Shown piece by piece: positions 7,315 to 16,285 of a stretch of 31,202 bases of DNA (position 1 is its first letter; every line of letters begins with the position of its first letter). A program made the translations under genes and the position numbers. The stretch is from Paenibacillus silvae (GTDB lineage Bacteria; Bacillota; Bacilli; Paenibacillales; Paenibacillaceae): the NCBI RefSeq assembly GCF_014639235.1, contig NZ_BMFU01000024.1, forward strand, positions 1 to 31,202. The letters are read 5' to 3'. The notes beneath the pieces were generated by a model that searched no databases, had not been told where the DNA came from, and worked only from the letters and a program-made list of their open reading frames with translations.

Positions 7315-9237
7315 TTAAGATCGAACAGATAACAGTTCCTCTTTTACAGCAATCTTGCCTTCTGACAACAATGGTGTGACGACATGGAAATGATCGGAAT
7401 TGGTTACCACAATCGGAGTTGTCAGCTTAAAGCCTTCGTGCTGGATACGATCTATATCAAACTCAATAAGCACCTCGCCTTTACGGACCCGATCACCTTG
7501 CTGAACCTTTTGTGTAAAATGCTGCCCTTTCAATCTCACCGTATCTATACCGATATGCATGAGAATTTCAACCCCTTCATCCGAGGTGACTGCGATGGCA
7601 TGTGCACTTTTCATCGTAACCGAAACGACCCCGTCTACCGGAGATACCAGCTGACCTTTGGACGGAATGATGGCTATGCCTTTCCCCATCGACTCCGAGG
7701 AAAACACCACATCCTCCACTTCATGGAGTGGAATAACCGTACCTTCGAGCGGGCTCGTAATCAGGCATTCCATCGCTGTGTTTGTGTTGATGCCTGCTGC
7801 GTTTTGTTCCATTTTTCCCGTAGATGATTCAACATTCAATAACCGCTCATTTTCACCTTCCAATAACTGCTTATTTTCATCTTTAGCACCCTGATCCGTC
7901 TTCTTACTCTCATAACCAAACAGCACAACACATAGGGCTCCGCCAGCAATAGCCGTTAATACACCGATAATATAGAACAGCATTGGACTCTGTGCCGGCA
8001 GTGTGAACACATTAAGGAAAAAATTGAATACAATCAGCTTCACGCCGAGATAACCCATCAGACCGCCGCCGATGGCTCCAGCCGCCACCAAATATATAAG
8101 TGTTTTACGATAACGCAGAATGATCCCATACAGAATAGGTTCAGTAACCCCGGACAGTATTGCAGAAAGGAAAGATGAACCACTTAAAGCCTTGAGGTCC
8201 TTATCCTTCGTTTTCAGGAATACCCCGAGACCGATTCCCATAGAAGCCGCTACCGATGTCCCCGCAAGAGGTGCAATGAGATCTCCCCCTGCACTCAGAT
8301 TCCCCATAATAATAGGCACCGTAGCCCAGTGTAATCCAAACAGCACAAGAAAGGACCAGGTTCCCCCCAGAATAATCCCGGCGATAACAGAATTACTGTT
8401 AATGAGGAAATTAACGATATCCCCAATCCACTGGCCTACATATTGACCGAATGGACCAATCAGCATAGCTGTGAGCGGGACCATAATGACAAGGGAGAAG
8501 AATGGAACCGCGAACAGCTGTACATTTTTATGCATGATTTTTTTCAGAAACTTCTCCAGAACCGCATAGATGCTAACGGCGATGAACATCGGAAAGACCG
8601 ATGAAGCGTAATTCATTAACGATACGGGAATCCCTAGAAAATGCGTTGTACTGCCTGCTGCTGTCAATGCTGTGAAATTCGGTTCCATTAATGCGGCTCC
8701 GATCGCTGCCGCCACATAAGAATTCACATTTAGAACTCTGGCAATCGTAATGCCGAGCAGGATGGGCAAGAAATAAAAGATGGAGTTGCCTGCCGCAGCC
8801 AATATGGCATATGTTCCACTATCTACAGCAATCCAGCCCGCTCTTTCGAGCACAATCAACAGCGCCTTGACCAGACCAGCTCCGGCAAATACCGGGATTA
8901 ATGGCGTAAGACTTCCTGATATCAGGCCAAAGATGGCTGAACGGATGCTCTTCTTTTCTTGTTCAGATCCAGCAGCAGCCCCTGCTCCGTCGAATTCCCC
9001 TTCCGCAACGATATGTTTGTACACCTCGGACACGTCATTGCCTACAACAACCTGAAATTGGCCGCCGCTTTCAACGACCTTCAGGATGCCCGCCGTGTTT
9101 TCCAACGTCTTTGCGTCGGCCTTCCGGTTATCGTTCAAGACAAATCTTAAACGGGTAGCGCAGTGAGTCAGCGATTGAATGTTCTGCCTTCCTCCAACGC
9201 GGTCTACAATGTTTTGAGCCAATTTGAGATGATCCAT
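7315..9237 (-). CDS. Beta-glucoside-type PTS transporter subunit IIBCA
   Basis: 640-residue membrane permease that phosphorylates its sugar during uptake. Domain order is B-C-A. EIIB is at residues 1-85 with the phospho-Cys at 26 (SLTHCATRLRF). EIIC is at about 105-440 with roughly ten hydrophobic segments and TEPILYGIILRYRK near 365. A linker follows, then EIIA at about 490-625 with the active His in EILMHIGIDTVRL and the GDRVRKGE motif. This matches BglF/BglP proteins for aryl-beta-glucosides or beta-disaccharides. GGGGGGAA precedes the ATG. Expression is gated by a RAT/terminator at 9311-9396, so it should depend on the LicT-type protein upstream. Together with chbG it forms an operon. Confidence 0.93.
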   Translation of the reverse strand: MDHLKLAQNIVDRVGGRQNIQSLTHCATRLRFVLNDNRKADAKTLENTAGILKVVESGGQFQVVVGNDVSEVYKHIVAEGEFDGAGAAAGSEQEKKSIRSAIFGLISGSLTPLIPVFAGAGLVKALLIVLERAGWIAVDSGTYAILAAAGNSIFYFLPILLGITIARVLNVNSYVAAAIGAALMEPNFTALTAAGSTTHFLGIPVSLMNYASSVFPMFIAVSIYAVLEKFLKKIMHKNVQLFAVPFFSLVIMVPLTAMLIGPFGQYVGQWIGDIVNFLINSNSVIAGIILGGTWSFLVLFGLHWATVPIIMGNLSAGGDLIAPLAGTSVAASMGIGLGVFLKTKDKDLKALSGSSFLSAILSGVTEPILYGIILRYRKTLIYLVAAGAIGGGLMGYLGVKLIVFNFFLNVFTLPAQSPMLFYIIGVLTAIAGGALCVVLFGYESKKTDQGAKDENKQLLEGENERLLNVESSTGKMEQNAAGINTNTAMECLITSPLEGTVIPLHEVEDVVFSSESMGKGIAIIPSKGQLVSPVDGVVSVTMKSAHAIAVTSDEGVEILMHIGIDTVRLKGQHFTQKVQQGDRVRKGEVLIEFDIDRIQHEGFKLTTPIVVTNSDHFHVVTPLLSEGKIAVKEELLSVRS

Positions 9238-9308
9238 GTTGTTCCCCCCATACTGTTGTTATATCACTACAATTCACGTCTTACTCCATCATCATCTACA
9301 ATGACAAA

Positions 9309-9369
9309 ATAAAAACCTGAACTGAAGCTCGTCTACTGACCTTAGTCAATACACAAGCCTCAATTCAGG
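9309..9369 (-). terminator. Regulated terminator before the PTS gene
   Basis: On the minus strand CCTGAATTGAGGCT (9356-9369) pairs with AGCTTCAGTTCAGG (9316-9329) over 14 positions, two of them G-U. T5 follows. The 5' arm overlaps the RAT sequence, so binding of the antiterminator protein and formation of the terminator exclude each other. Confidence 0.9.
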
Positions 9370-9396
9370 TTTCGCCTGCCGAACAGTCACAATCCC
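9362..9396 (-). promoter_or_regulatory. RAT antiterminator site before the PTS gene
   Basis: On the minus strand the site reads GGGATTGTGACTG, TTCGGCAGGC, GAAACCTGAATT. This matches the ribonucleic antiterminator of LicT/SacT-type systems (GGATTGTTACTG...GCAGGC..AACC). It differs from the copy before licT at only a few bases. No good promoter was seen between licT and this site, so it probably controls read-through from licT. Confidence 0.9.
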
Positions 9397-9423
9397 TTTA
9401 TATAAAATTTGTATGGAAACCGT

Positions 9424-10275
9424 TCATTCTTCCGCAAGATCATGCTCACGATTGGTGACCCGATGAATATGGATCATGAAATACACCATTTCTTCATTCG
9501 TTGTTTTCTTCTCGTAGTTAATCTCCAGATAGTTTCTAATCTTTCTCGCGCATGCATATGATTCGGGGTACTTGTGCTTCACATGATCATATAACGAATC
9601 TCTTTCTTCCGGTATCAACTCATCATGCAAAATTCTGTACGCAAAATATCGCAAGTGTGTGAGGAAACGGCTGTAATTAATCGAGCTTTCGTCCAGTTTG
9701 ATTCCGAAGTGATATTTGACGATGTTCGCCAGATCGTTAACAATCTTGGTCATCTGATAGGTTTGTTTCATATCCTGCCCGCGCTGCTGTGCATTGACAA
9801 AATGAAGGGCAATGGAGCCCGCCTCATCCTCTGGCAGCTTGATACCTGTTTTCTGTTCAATAATGTGCAATGCATTCAGCGCAACCTCGTATTCGGCTGC
9901 ATAGAATTTTTTGATCTCCCATAACAAAGCGTTCTTTACAATGATGCCTTCAGGAAACCTTCTGAGTGCGAAGCTGATATGATCCGTTAGCGTGATGTAG
10001 ATGTTGTCACTGAATTTAAGAGCAAGCTGTTGTTCGGCATATTCAATAATTTCATTGGATAACTCCAGATGTTCGGTTGGGATCTCACCAATCAGACTCA
10101 TCAATTTATCAGACGTCGCTTTTTCAACGACAAACTTTTTCTCCACTTGGGAAAAATCAATAACATCACTGTTATGTTTGTTGTATCCGATCCCTTTTCC
10201 CATCACAATCATTTCGTTCCCGTTATCGTCCGTCAATAAAATGACGTTATTGTTAAAGATTTTCCTGATCTTCAT
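9424..10275 (-). CDS. licT: BglG/LicT family transcription antiterminator
   Basis: RNA-binding antiterminator of about 283 residues. The N-terminal CAT domain (MKIRKIFNNNVILLTDDNGNEMIVMGKGIGY, residues 1-55) binds the RAT. Two PRD domains follow. PRD1 has His in TDHISFAL and ALHFVN, and PRD2 has His in FLTHLRYFAYR and FMIHIHRVT; these are the residues phosphorylated by PTS proteins. An in-frame ATG at 10308 lies right in the T-run of the leader terminator and cannot be the main start. The ATG at 10275 begins the conserved MKIRKI and follows GGGGGTGATG. The gene is preceded by its own RAT/terminator and followed by a second one before the PTS gene, so it should activate itself and the transporter when the sugar is present. 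Confidence 0.93.
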   Translation of the reverse strand: MKIRKIFNNNVILLTDDNGNEMIVMGKGIGYNKHNSDVIDFSQVEKKFVVEKATSDKLMSLIGEIPTEHLELSNEIIEYAEQQLALKFSDNIYITLTDHISFALRRFPEGIIVKNALLWEIKKFYAAEYEVALNALHIIEQKTGIKLPEDEAGSIALHFVNAQQRGQDMKQTYQMTKIVNDLANIVKYHFGIKLDESSINYSRFLTHLRYFAYRILHDELIPEERDSLYDHVKHKYPESYACARKIRNYLEINYEKKTTNEEMVYFMIHIHRVTNREHDLAEE

Positions 10276-10308
10276 CTCCATCACCCCCATCTCATCACTT
10301 GCCTGCAT

Positions 10309-10369
10309 AAAAAAAACCTAAATTGAAGCAGCAGCATGTACAACTCATGTCTACTACGAACAATTTAGG
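10309..10369 (-). terminator. Regulated leader terminator before licT
   Basis: A perfect 9-bp stem CCTAAATTG / CAATTTAGG (minus strand, 10361-10369 with 10317-10325) has a 35-nt loop and is followed by T8. The upstream arm is part of the RAT sequence. The first possible ATG of the open reading frame follows the T-run immediately. Confidence 0.9.
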
Positions 10370-10395
10370 TATCGCCTGCCGAACAGTCACAATCC
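10362..10395 (-). promoter_or_regulatory. RAT antiterminator site before licT
   Basis: The minus strand reads GGATTGTGACTG, TTCGGCAGGC, GATACCTAAATT, a clear LicT-type RAT. It begins close to the predicted transcription start, so the switch is at the extreme 5' end of the transcript. Confidence 0.9.
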
Positions 10396-10402
10396 TCAAT
10401 AT

Positions 10403-10430
10403 ATGATATTAAACGCTACATAATTGTCAA
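10403..10430 (-). promoter_or_regulatory. licT promoter
   Basis: On the minus strand a perfect -35 TTGACA (10430-10425) is followed after 16 nt by TATCAT (10408-10403), a 5/6 match to the -10 consensus. Transcription would start about 7 nt later, just before the RAT. No clear cre site overlaps it. Confidence 0.78.
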
Positions 10431-10510
10431 ATCCGTTGCTTTGAACAAAGGATATCATGAATACCCTTTCAATTCAACATTAAGTTTCTACCAGCCCATC
10501 AATCCGTTCC

Positions 10511-11593
10511 TTACCTTGAATCATCAGGGTAGTTCCACTGAGTGCGCTCTATGGAAGCCCGATATTGAACAGGTGTGCTGCCCGTATATTTTTTGAAAAG
10601 CATGTGAAAATATTGCCGGCTTCCTACGCCAACGTAGTCCGAAATTTCGGAGATCGGGATGTTGGTCTGCTGAAGCAGCATCTTGGCCTTCTCCATCCGC
10701 AGCATCGTTAGATACTCCGTAGGGGTCTGCCGGGTATAGTTACGGAAAATGCGGTGCAAATATCCCGGATGCAGATTAACTGAAACGGCCATGTCCTTCA
10801 CCTGAATGCTGCGATCCATATTATGATGCATGAATTCAATCGTACGTTTCACATACAGCTCTGTATGATCCAGTGCGTTCCGTTCCATCTCTCCTCGCAG
10901 TCTGGCGATCCGAACGAGCAATTGCATAAATAACGAGCGGACCAGCGTTCCCTGCTCCGGGGAGGTCAGATTTCTTGCTTCACGATGAATGGTGCGCTCT
11001 TCAGCGGGAATAACGCCCATTCGAACTGCCTCACTCCCTGAAGCCTCTGAAGCCTCCCAACCTTGGGGTGGCTCTTGTCCTAGCTTGCGCTCCTGTCTTT
11101 GCTCCATGAGACCGCGCTGGTCCAGCTCCAGCACCAGGCTTTTCATCGTGTGATACACATCTTCCGGGTCAGGCAGCACAAGATAAGGAGCGGCACAGGT
11201 AAGTAAGGTGTGCAGCTCTTCCTCTTCAAGCGCAAGCTGCCGGATGGAGGGCTGTCCGGGGGCCAGACGAACAAAGCCGAATTCTACATTCAGCATTCGG
11301 CACGGCACGCCGTCCTGCACCAGCAGCCGGTGGGGAACCCCTGCATCCAGCAGAATGAATTGTCCTTTTTTCAGCACAGCCTGTTGCGAGCTTCCGTCCT
11401 TCATCATCACATCCACCCGGCACATGCCTGCCATGATGTACATAATCTCCGTGGAATCATGGGTGTGATAGGACATCTGGTAATTCTCCCACTGCTTGTA
11501 ATAGTACGCAAAAAAACGCGGCCCACAATCCTCTGTTCTAAGCTGTTCCTGAAAAAGACTGCCCGTCCAGCAGCGAGCCGGATGCATCTCCAT
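10511..11593 (-). CDS. AraC family transcriptional regulator with N-terminal cupin domain
   Basis: About 360 residues. The N-terminal half is a cupin-like sugar-binding fold (YHTHDSTEIMYIMAGMCRVDV...GQFILLDAGVPHRL). The C-terminal ~100 residues contain two helix-turn-helix units of the AraC type (IQVKDMAVSVNLHPGYLHRIFRNYTRQTPTEYLTMLRMEKAKMLL... split over both motifs, then ISEISDYVGVGSRQYFHMLFKKYTGSTPVQYR). A variable linker rich in Glu/Gln (about 165-205) joins them. The ATG at 11593 is chosen: GGAGG lies 8 nt before it, whereas the upstream GTG is 1 nt from that site. It stands alone. The neighbouring PTS or pectin genes are possible targets, but nothing in the sequence proves it. Confidence 0.92.
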   Translation of the reverse strand: MEMHPARCWTGSLFQEQLRTEDCGPRFFAYYYKQWENYQMSYHTHDSTEIMYIMAGMCRVDVMMKDGSSQQAVLKKGQFILLDAGVPHRLLVQDGVPCRMLNVEFGFVRLAPGQPSIRQLALEEEELHTLLTCAAPYLVLPDPEDVYHTMKSLVLELDQRGLMEQRQERKLGQEPPQGWEASEASGSEAVRMGVIPAEERTIHREARNLTSPEQGTLVRSLFMQLLVRIARLRGEMERNALDHTELYVKRTIEFMHHNMDRSIQVKDMAVSVNLHPGYLHRIFRNYTRQTPTEYLTMLRMEKAKMLLQQTNIPISEISDYVGVGSRQYFHMLFKKYTGSTPVQYRASIERTQWNYPDDSR

Positions 11594-11667
11594 CCTGTAC
11601 ACCTCCCTATACCTGCTGTATGGAGTACAGCAGCCTTTATTTTGGAATAAACCTCAAGAGACTGACG

Positions 11668-12282
11668 TTAGATTTCAACGATTCGATGCTGCTCTCCATT
11701 CACGACAATGACCTGCGCATTCGTAATCGGAACAAGCGGCAGGGTGGACTCATATTCCGCAATGACTTGTGCCGCCGATTCAACAAACGGGAAGCAGCCC
11801 ACATGCGGCACAGGATAAAAATCAACCGCATTCAGCCCCCGGTAATCGGACAACTCCGGAGCTGCAGCACAGTCATCCATAGCCTTCACATACGCAATAT
11901 CCGGAGCCAGGATGATGGAACCTGCCGACTCCCCGATATAAATTTTCCCCTCTTGAATATGGGACTGGATTAACAAATCTGCTCCGCTTCGACGAAGCTC
12001 CTGTAACAGAAAAAAGGTGTTGCCGCCCGATACATAGATCAGATCGCTCTGCTGCAGCTTGCTAGTCACTTCTTCCGGTGTCGCGGTGGATACTTCCAGA
12101 TCCTCTACGATAAGTCCCCATTTCTCCAAAGCTTCTCTGCCCGCATGTACGTAAGCGTCATAGGACTCCGTGGCAGCAGCTGTAGGGATAAAAGTAACCC
12201 TTCTGCCATTGAGCTCCTCCTCCAGTGTATGTAACAAGCCTGCTGTCTCCTCAAACGAAGCCGATAAAAACAATTTTTTCAC
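11668..12282 (-). CDS. Peptidase S51-like (type 1 glutamine amidotransferase-like) protein
   Basis: 204 residues, a typical size for dipeptidase E-like proteins of family S51. The nucleophile elbow GESAGS is near residue 117, preceded by the conserved VSGGNTFFLL near 84. PVPHVGCFPF near 157 carries the histidine of the triad. It would be a cytoplasmic peptidase or a related hydrolase; substrates are unknown. The start is GTG at 12282, with GGAGG 9 nt upstream. It is divergent from the histidine phosphatase gene. TATAAT on the minus strand at 12325-12330 is a likely -10. Confidence 0.85.
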   Translation of the reverse strand: MKKLFLSASFEETAGLLHTLEEELNGRRVTFIPTAAATESYDAYVHAGREALEKWGLIVEDLEVSTATPEEVTSKLQQSDLIYVSGGNTFFLLQELRRSGADLLIQSHIQEGKIYIGESAGSIILAPDIAYVKAMDDCAAAPELSDYRGLNAVDFYPVPHVGCFPFVESAAQVIAEYESTLPLVPITNAQVIVVNGEQHRIVEI

Positions 12283-12434
12283 GTTCTTTAACCTCCGACC
12301 TTTTCGATTTCATGATATGATTTCATTATAACCCTTTGGAAACAGGATTCCATATATGCATTATCACAGCTTCTTTGAAAGTGAAACCAAAGAATTGTGC
12401 ATTCCCAAGACAATTCGTAAAGGAGAATCCATGG

Positions 12435-13037
12435 ATGAGTACAACCTTTTATCTGGTCAGGCATGGTATCAAAAAAAGTGATGTCGGTGATGTGCCGCTT
12501 ACCACCGAAGGCAATCATCAAGCCCAACTAACTGCCCAATACTTTGCAAACGCTTCATATCCTGTGCATCGGATCATCGCAAGTCCGCTCCGGCGGGCAC
12601 AAGAAACGGCCCAAGCCATCGCTGCTCTTACCCAAGCTGCTGTAACGGAGGATGCTCGGTTGCGTGAGCGCGCCAATTGGGGCGATGATCCTGAGCAAAC
12701 CTTTGAACAATTCGTAGCCTTGTGGGACCAATGTACAGCCGACCCCGAATTTATTCCGCATGTCGGTGATTCCGCCAAACAAGCAGGCATGCGCCTCGCC
12801 TCGCTTCTGGCCGAATTAGCCGCGCAGGAGCCGGCCGGCAGTCACATCGTACTGGCTACGCATGGCGGGCTGATTACCGATTTTCTGGTGCAAACCTTCT
12901 CGGAGCAGGAGCTGAATGGCTGGCATCCCAATTTTCTGATTGAGCAGAAGCGTTTGATTCCCGAATGCTCCATCACCAAGCTGATTTATTCCGATGCACA
13001 ATTTACGCTGGAGTCTTTTGCTTCAGCAGACCACTTG
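12435..13037 (+). CDS. Histidine phosphatase family protein
   Basis: About 205 residues of the phosphoglycerate mutase-like superfamily. The catalytic RHG is at residues 9-11 (TFYLVRHGIKK), the second arginine is in ASPLRRAQETA, and the second histidine is in LATHGGLITDF. The ATG at 12435 is chosen over an in-frame ATG 99 nt upstream because AAAGGAGAA lies 8 nt before it and the conserved fold begins at once. The natural substrate is unknown; such proteins range from phosphosugar to nucleotide phosphatases. The end is placed so that the last segment ILS...SADHLMQAY is complete: the stop codon is TGA at about 13050-13052, so the last coding bases continue to 13052 if the stop is counted. Confidence 0.85.
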
Positions 13038-13208
13038 ATGCAAGCGTACTGAGGGATAAGTCCAAGTGCTGGGGCAGGTCACAGATAAACAGAAGGGTTG
13101 GAAGCACAAGTTATACAGCAAGCTGTGAGTAGTGACCGGTAAGCTTACTCTTGCTGCTTTTGCACGTCCAACGATATGTGCGGCAATAGCCTTCCCAACA
13201 TTACAGAA

Positions 13209-13263
13209 CAAAAGCTCTGGAGTATGCCTGCATCATCGTGCACAGGCATATCCAGAGCTTTAT
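13209..13263. terminator. Bidirectional terminator between the phosphatase and rhamnogalacturonan lyase genes
   Basis: The stem AAAGCTCTGGA / TCCAGAGCTTT extends through an inner TATGCCT / AGGCATA arm with a small bulge. T-rich tails flank both ends (TTTATCTG on plus, TTTTGTTCTG on minus). It serves the converging genes that end at 13052 and 13315. The 150 nt between 13053 and 13200 show no supported gene. Confidence 0.85.
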
Positions 13264-13314
13264 CTGTTATATTGAACTATTCATTAATAAAAGTGAATCC
13301 TGATCCTTTTTAGG

Positions 13315-15774
13315 TTATTTATCTCCTTTCCCTTTCCCCGGGGTGTGGTAATGAGGCAATGTCACTTTCGACCAGTCGATATCAGATGCCATATAGAAGG
13401 ACGGGTAAGATGGCTGATTATACCCGCTATTCTGTCCGGCAATGCCCACGCGGTACATCGCATCATGCATTAATGTATACAGCTTGCGATCTGTCTTCTC
13501 CGTGCTCAGATAGATGCGAATGGCTGAGCTGTCCGCTGTACGAACAAGCATCTCTTCTCGCCAGTCTCCGAAGACATCTGCCACCAGCGATGGCGTGCCT
13601 TTCGTATGATTATTCGTCAACGTGCCTGTCGCGGTCAGCAGCGTGCCGCGTTTCCAGTCCTTAATCGAAGGGGTGACATCGATAGAACCGTCTACGATCT
13701 GGGTGGTCATGTCGGCGGCCCAGCGAATGCTCATGTTGGTTCCGGGCGCCTGATCACTTATTTTTTCACCCTGTGCTGTCCATAATCCAACGGCCCATGT
13801 CTCCAGCCCGCGCCGGGTTGGATCAACATCTCCGACCATGCCGCGTCCCGTGTCTTTACCCGTGTATCCACCATAGATTACTTCACCCGTCTTTGCATCA
13901 CGCAGAGAGTATCCATACGGCGCCCAAGGTCCCCCCTCATGCACCATAAAAATCTCCAGCCCCGGACGATCCGGGTCAATATCTGCAACATGCAGTGCAT
14001 CGCCGTGTCCCAGACGGGCAATCGTTCCCGGTGCGGCACTCTGAGGTGGCATCACATCGGTGGAGCTATACAACACGCTTCCATCATGGTCAATCGTGGC
14101 TGAGCCGTAGATAATCTCGTGTTTGCCGTCACCGTCCACATCCGCCACACTGAAATAGTGTGCACCTTGCGTTGTAATTGAACCGTACTGCGGGTCTGTG
14201 CCATCTACTCCATGCGGCCCGTCGTTAAACGGATTTTTCATCGGTGTCCAGCCGCTGTCCACCATCCATTCCTTCCTCAGCTTTTTCCCATCCCAGTTGT
14301 AGGCAACCAGGGTGGAGCGGGTATAATATCCCCGTGCAAAAATCGCAGACGGCTTCTTGCCATCCAGGTACGCAACCCCTGCCAGGAAGCGGTCTACCCG
14401 GTTCGCTGGCTCAATGCGTGCCATAGCATAATCGCCCCACATCAGGCCGTCATCATGACGTTCCGGCTCGTACGGGACCGTTTGCAGTTCTTTTCCCGAC
14501 TTACCTTCAAACACGGTAATGTATTCCGGGCCATCCACAATAAAACCTTCAAACTGCCGCAGCTCATTGCGAGCGCTCCGCTGCGGTGCGTACACATCGA
14601 TAAAGTAGTCTGCCAGACTCTCCGCATCCTGCCGGGATAGAGGATAGCTGTATTTTTTCTCAATCCCAAATGCCTCTTCCAGCGTTGCAGGCCAGTTTCC
14701 TTTGACAACCTCCTCATGCTTATGCCAGTTCCTGAACATATCCACAACATGATCGTAGTACCCCTCAGCACTGAGACGATAATCGTGCTCGTTGGTCACT
14801 CCTGCCTTGCGGTCTTCCTTCGGCAGTGTGATGTACTTCTGTGAAGTGGGTTTGCCCTTTTTGTTGTATTTGATGATCTGTGTGCCCGGCGCGGTCTTGA
14901 ACATCAGCTCGGCTTTGCCGTCTCCGTCAAAATCATAAACCATCATCTGGGTGTAATGCGCCCCCGAACGAATGTTAACCCCGAGGTCGATCCGGTACAG
15001 CAGTTGTCCGTCCAGCGTGTAACAGTCTACATAAGTGTTGCCTGTGTAGCCTTTTTGTGATACGTCCTTGGCGTTGGAGGGGTCCCATTTTACGAAAAAT
15101 TCGTACTGCCCGTCTCCGTCCACATCCCCCACGCTCATATCATTCGCTGAATAGGTGTACGCTTCACCCGCAGGTGTTACCCCATCAGCCGGCTTCTGCA
15201 AAGGAATATCCATGTACCCGTTTGCCCAAGGTTTGACGGATGCACTGCGTTTGCTTTCTTTGCCTTTGCTGTTGACCGCTGCAACTTCATAACGAGAAGC
15301 TGTCGTGCCCGTTCCGTCCACATAGTTCGTGCTATCTGTAACCATAGCAATCTTCCTGCCATCCCGATAAACGTTAAAATCCGTGCCCGTCAGTCCCTTG
15401 TCGCTGTGACCCGTCGCCTCATCCCCAAGTAATCTCCAGCTCAGAAAAACACCTTCGGATGTAGCTGCCGCTACCAGCCCGCGATCCAGATTTTCAAGTT
15501 GAATGCCTTTCACCTGGCTGCCTCCTTTGTCTTTGGAAAATATCCCGGCCCCGGCTTCCGTATTCTCATTTCCTTGGTTCTGCGCAGCCTGCGCTCCGCT
15601 AATGCCGGCAGTCCCGCCCAAGATCAGGGCCAGACTGAGTGTAGATGAAAGCACCTTGGTTGCAAGGGGCATTCGGGAACGTTTGGCGTTTTGGACCTCT
15701 TCTTCGTAACGTTCCTCGGATTGCGAGTTTGAATCAGTCTTATTCCCGACACGTCTTATTAATCTGAAGTACAT
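13315..15774 (-). CDS. Secreted rhamnogalacturonan lyase, polysaccharide lyase family 11
   Basis: About 819 residues. It cleaves the rhamnogalacturonan I backbone of pectin outside the cell by beta-elimination. The N-terminus is unusually long (about 35 charged residues) before a hydrophobic signal segment (ATKVLSSTLSLALILGG) and an AQAAQ cleavage region near residue 64. The mature protein begins with QLENLDRGLVAAATSEGVFLSWRLLG, typical of YesW/YesX enzymes. It continues as a beta-propeller with repeated calcium loops DVDGDGQYEF, DFDGDGKAEL and DVDGDGKHEI. AAAGGAGA precedes a TTG (15777) and an adjacent ATG (15774); ATG is preferred. Upstream are a good cre (15849-15862) and the motif at 15821-15833, so carbon catabolite control is likely. 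It ends at a bidirectional terminator. Confidence 0.94.
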   Translation of the reverse strand: MYFRLIRRVGNKTDSNSQSEERYEEEVQNAKRSRMPLATKVLSSTLSLALILGGTAGISGAQAAQNQGNENTEAGAGIFSKDKGGSQVKGIQLENLDRGLVAAATSEGVFLSWRLLGDEATGHSDKGLTGTDFNVYRDGRKIAMVTDSTNYVDGTGTTASRYEVAAVNSKGKESKRSASVKPWANGYMDIPLQKPADGVTPAGEAYTYSANDMSVGDVDGDGQYEFFVKWDPSNAKDVSQKGYTGNTYVDCYTLDGQLLYRIDLGVNIRSGAHYTQMMVYDFDGDGKAELMFKTAPGTQIIKYNKKGKPTSQKYITLPKEDRKAGVTNEHDYRLSAEGYYDHVVDMFRNWHKHEEVVKGNWPATLEEAFGIEKKYSYPLSRQDAESLADYFIDVYAPQRSARNELRQFEGFIVDGPEYITVFEGKSGKELQTVPYEPERHDDGLMWGDYAMARIEPANRVDRFLAGVAYLDGKKPSAIFARGYYTRSTLVAYNWDGKKLRKEWMVDSGWTPMKNPFNDGPHGVDGTDPQYGSITTQGAHYFSVADVDGDGKHEIIYGSATIDHDGSVLYSSTDVMPPQSAAPGTIARLGHGDALHVADIDPDRPGLEIFMVHEGGPWAPYGYSLRDAKTGEVIYGGYTGKDTGRGMVGDVDPTRRGLETWAVGLWTAQGEKISDQAPGTNMSIRWAADMTTQIVDGSIDVTPSIKDWKRGTLLTATGTLTNNHTKGTPSLVADVFGDWREEMLVRTADSSAIRIYLSTEKTDRKLYTLMHDAMYRVGIAGQNSGYNQPSYPSFYMASDIDWSKVTLPHYHTPGKGKGDK

Positions 15775-15820
15775 CAAGCTTCACTCTCCTTTGGTTGAAA
15801 CGGATAAGGATACTGTTATT

Positions 15821-15833
15821 GCGTTATCAAAAT
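15821..15833 (-). promoter_or_regulatory. Shared ATTTTGATAACGC motif upstream of the lyase gene
   Basis: The minus strand reads ATTTTGATAACGC, identical over 13 nt to the motif before the GH4 gene (6232-6244). It lies about 50 nt before the start codon. It may be a common operator of a sugar regulator or part of a degenerate cre (TGATAACGCAATAACA). Confidence 0.4.
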
Positions 15834-15848
15834 AAAACCCTCAAGAAA

Positions 15849-15862
15849 TGTACACGCTTACA
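15849..15862 (-). promoter_or_regulatory. cre site (CcpA operator) upstream of the rhamnogalacturonan lyase gene
   Basis: On the minus strand TGTAAGCGTGTACA matches the cre consensus TGWAANCGNTNNCA at all fixed positions but one. It is 75-88 nt before the start codon, where it would overlap or adjoin the promoter. Confidence 0.65.
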
Positions 15863-16285
15863 TTTTTCCTGAAAAGACACGCTCCTACATTTTACATTGC
15901 GGAGGTCTAGCGATATGCATTATCTCAATGCTGTCTGTTCGCCTATCTAATGACTATCTAATTCCCTGCTTTATGCTTATCTGACTCCTGCCTGAGACTT
16001 TTATGAGACATCTAAAATTGCCTGTCTGACGGTTGCGCCCGTCCCCCTTCCGAGCTCTATGCTTTGGAGTAGAGTACCGCCCATCGGGTACTATTATAGA
16101 CATCATCACAGTCTGACCATAGGCAAATATCCGTCCAAAACGGTCAATATTCAGTGTATCTCGTACTTTACTTCGCCTAGAATATATATTTTCGCATTAC
16201 GAAGCGTTGCTCGGAATTACTCAGTGCTGTGAGGTGCTGCTCAGCGTCTGAGGATACTGCGAGCTATGGCGAAGTACATGAGAAT

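Noticed and set aside
13023..13211. 62-codon minus-strand frame after the phosphatase gene
   Set aside because: Overlaps the phosphatase 3' end and has no ribosome binding site or recognisable motif.
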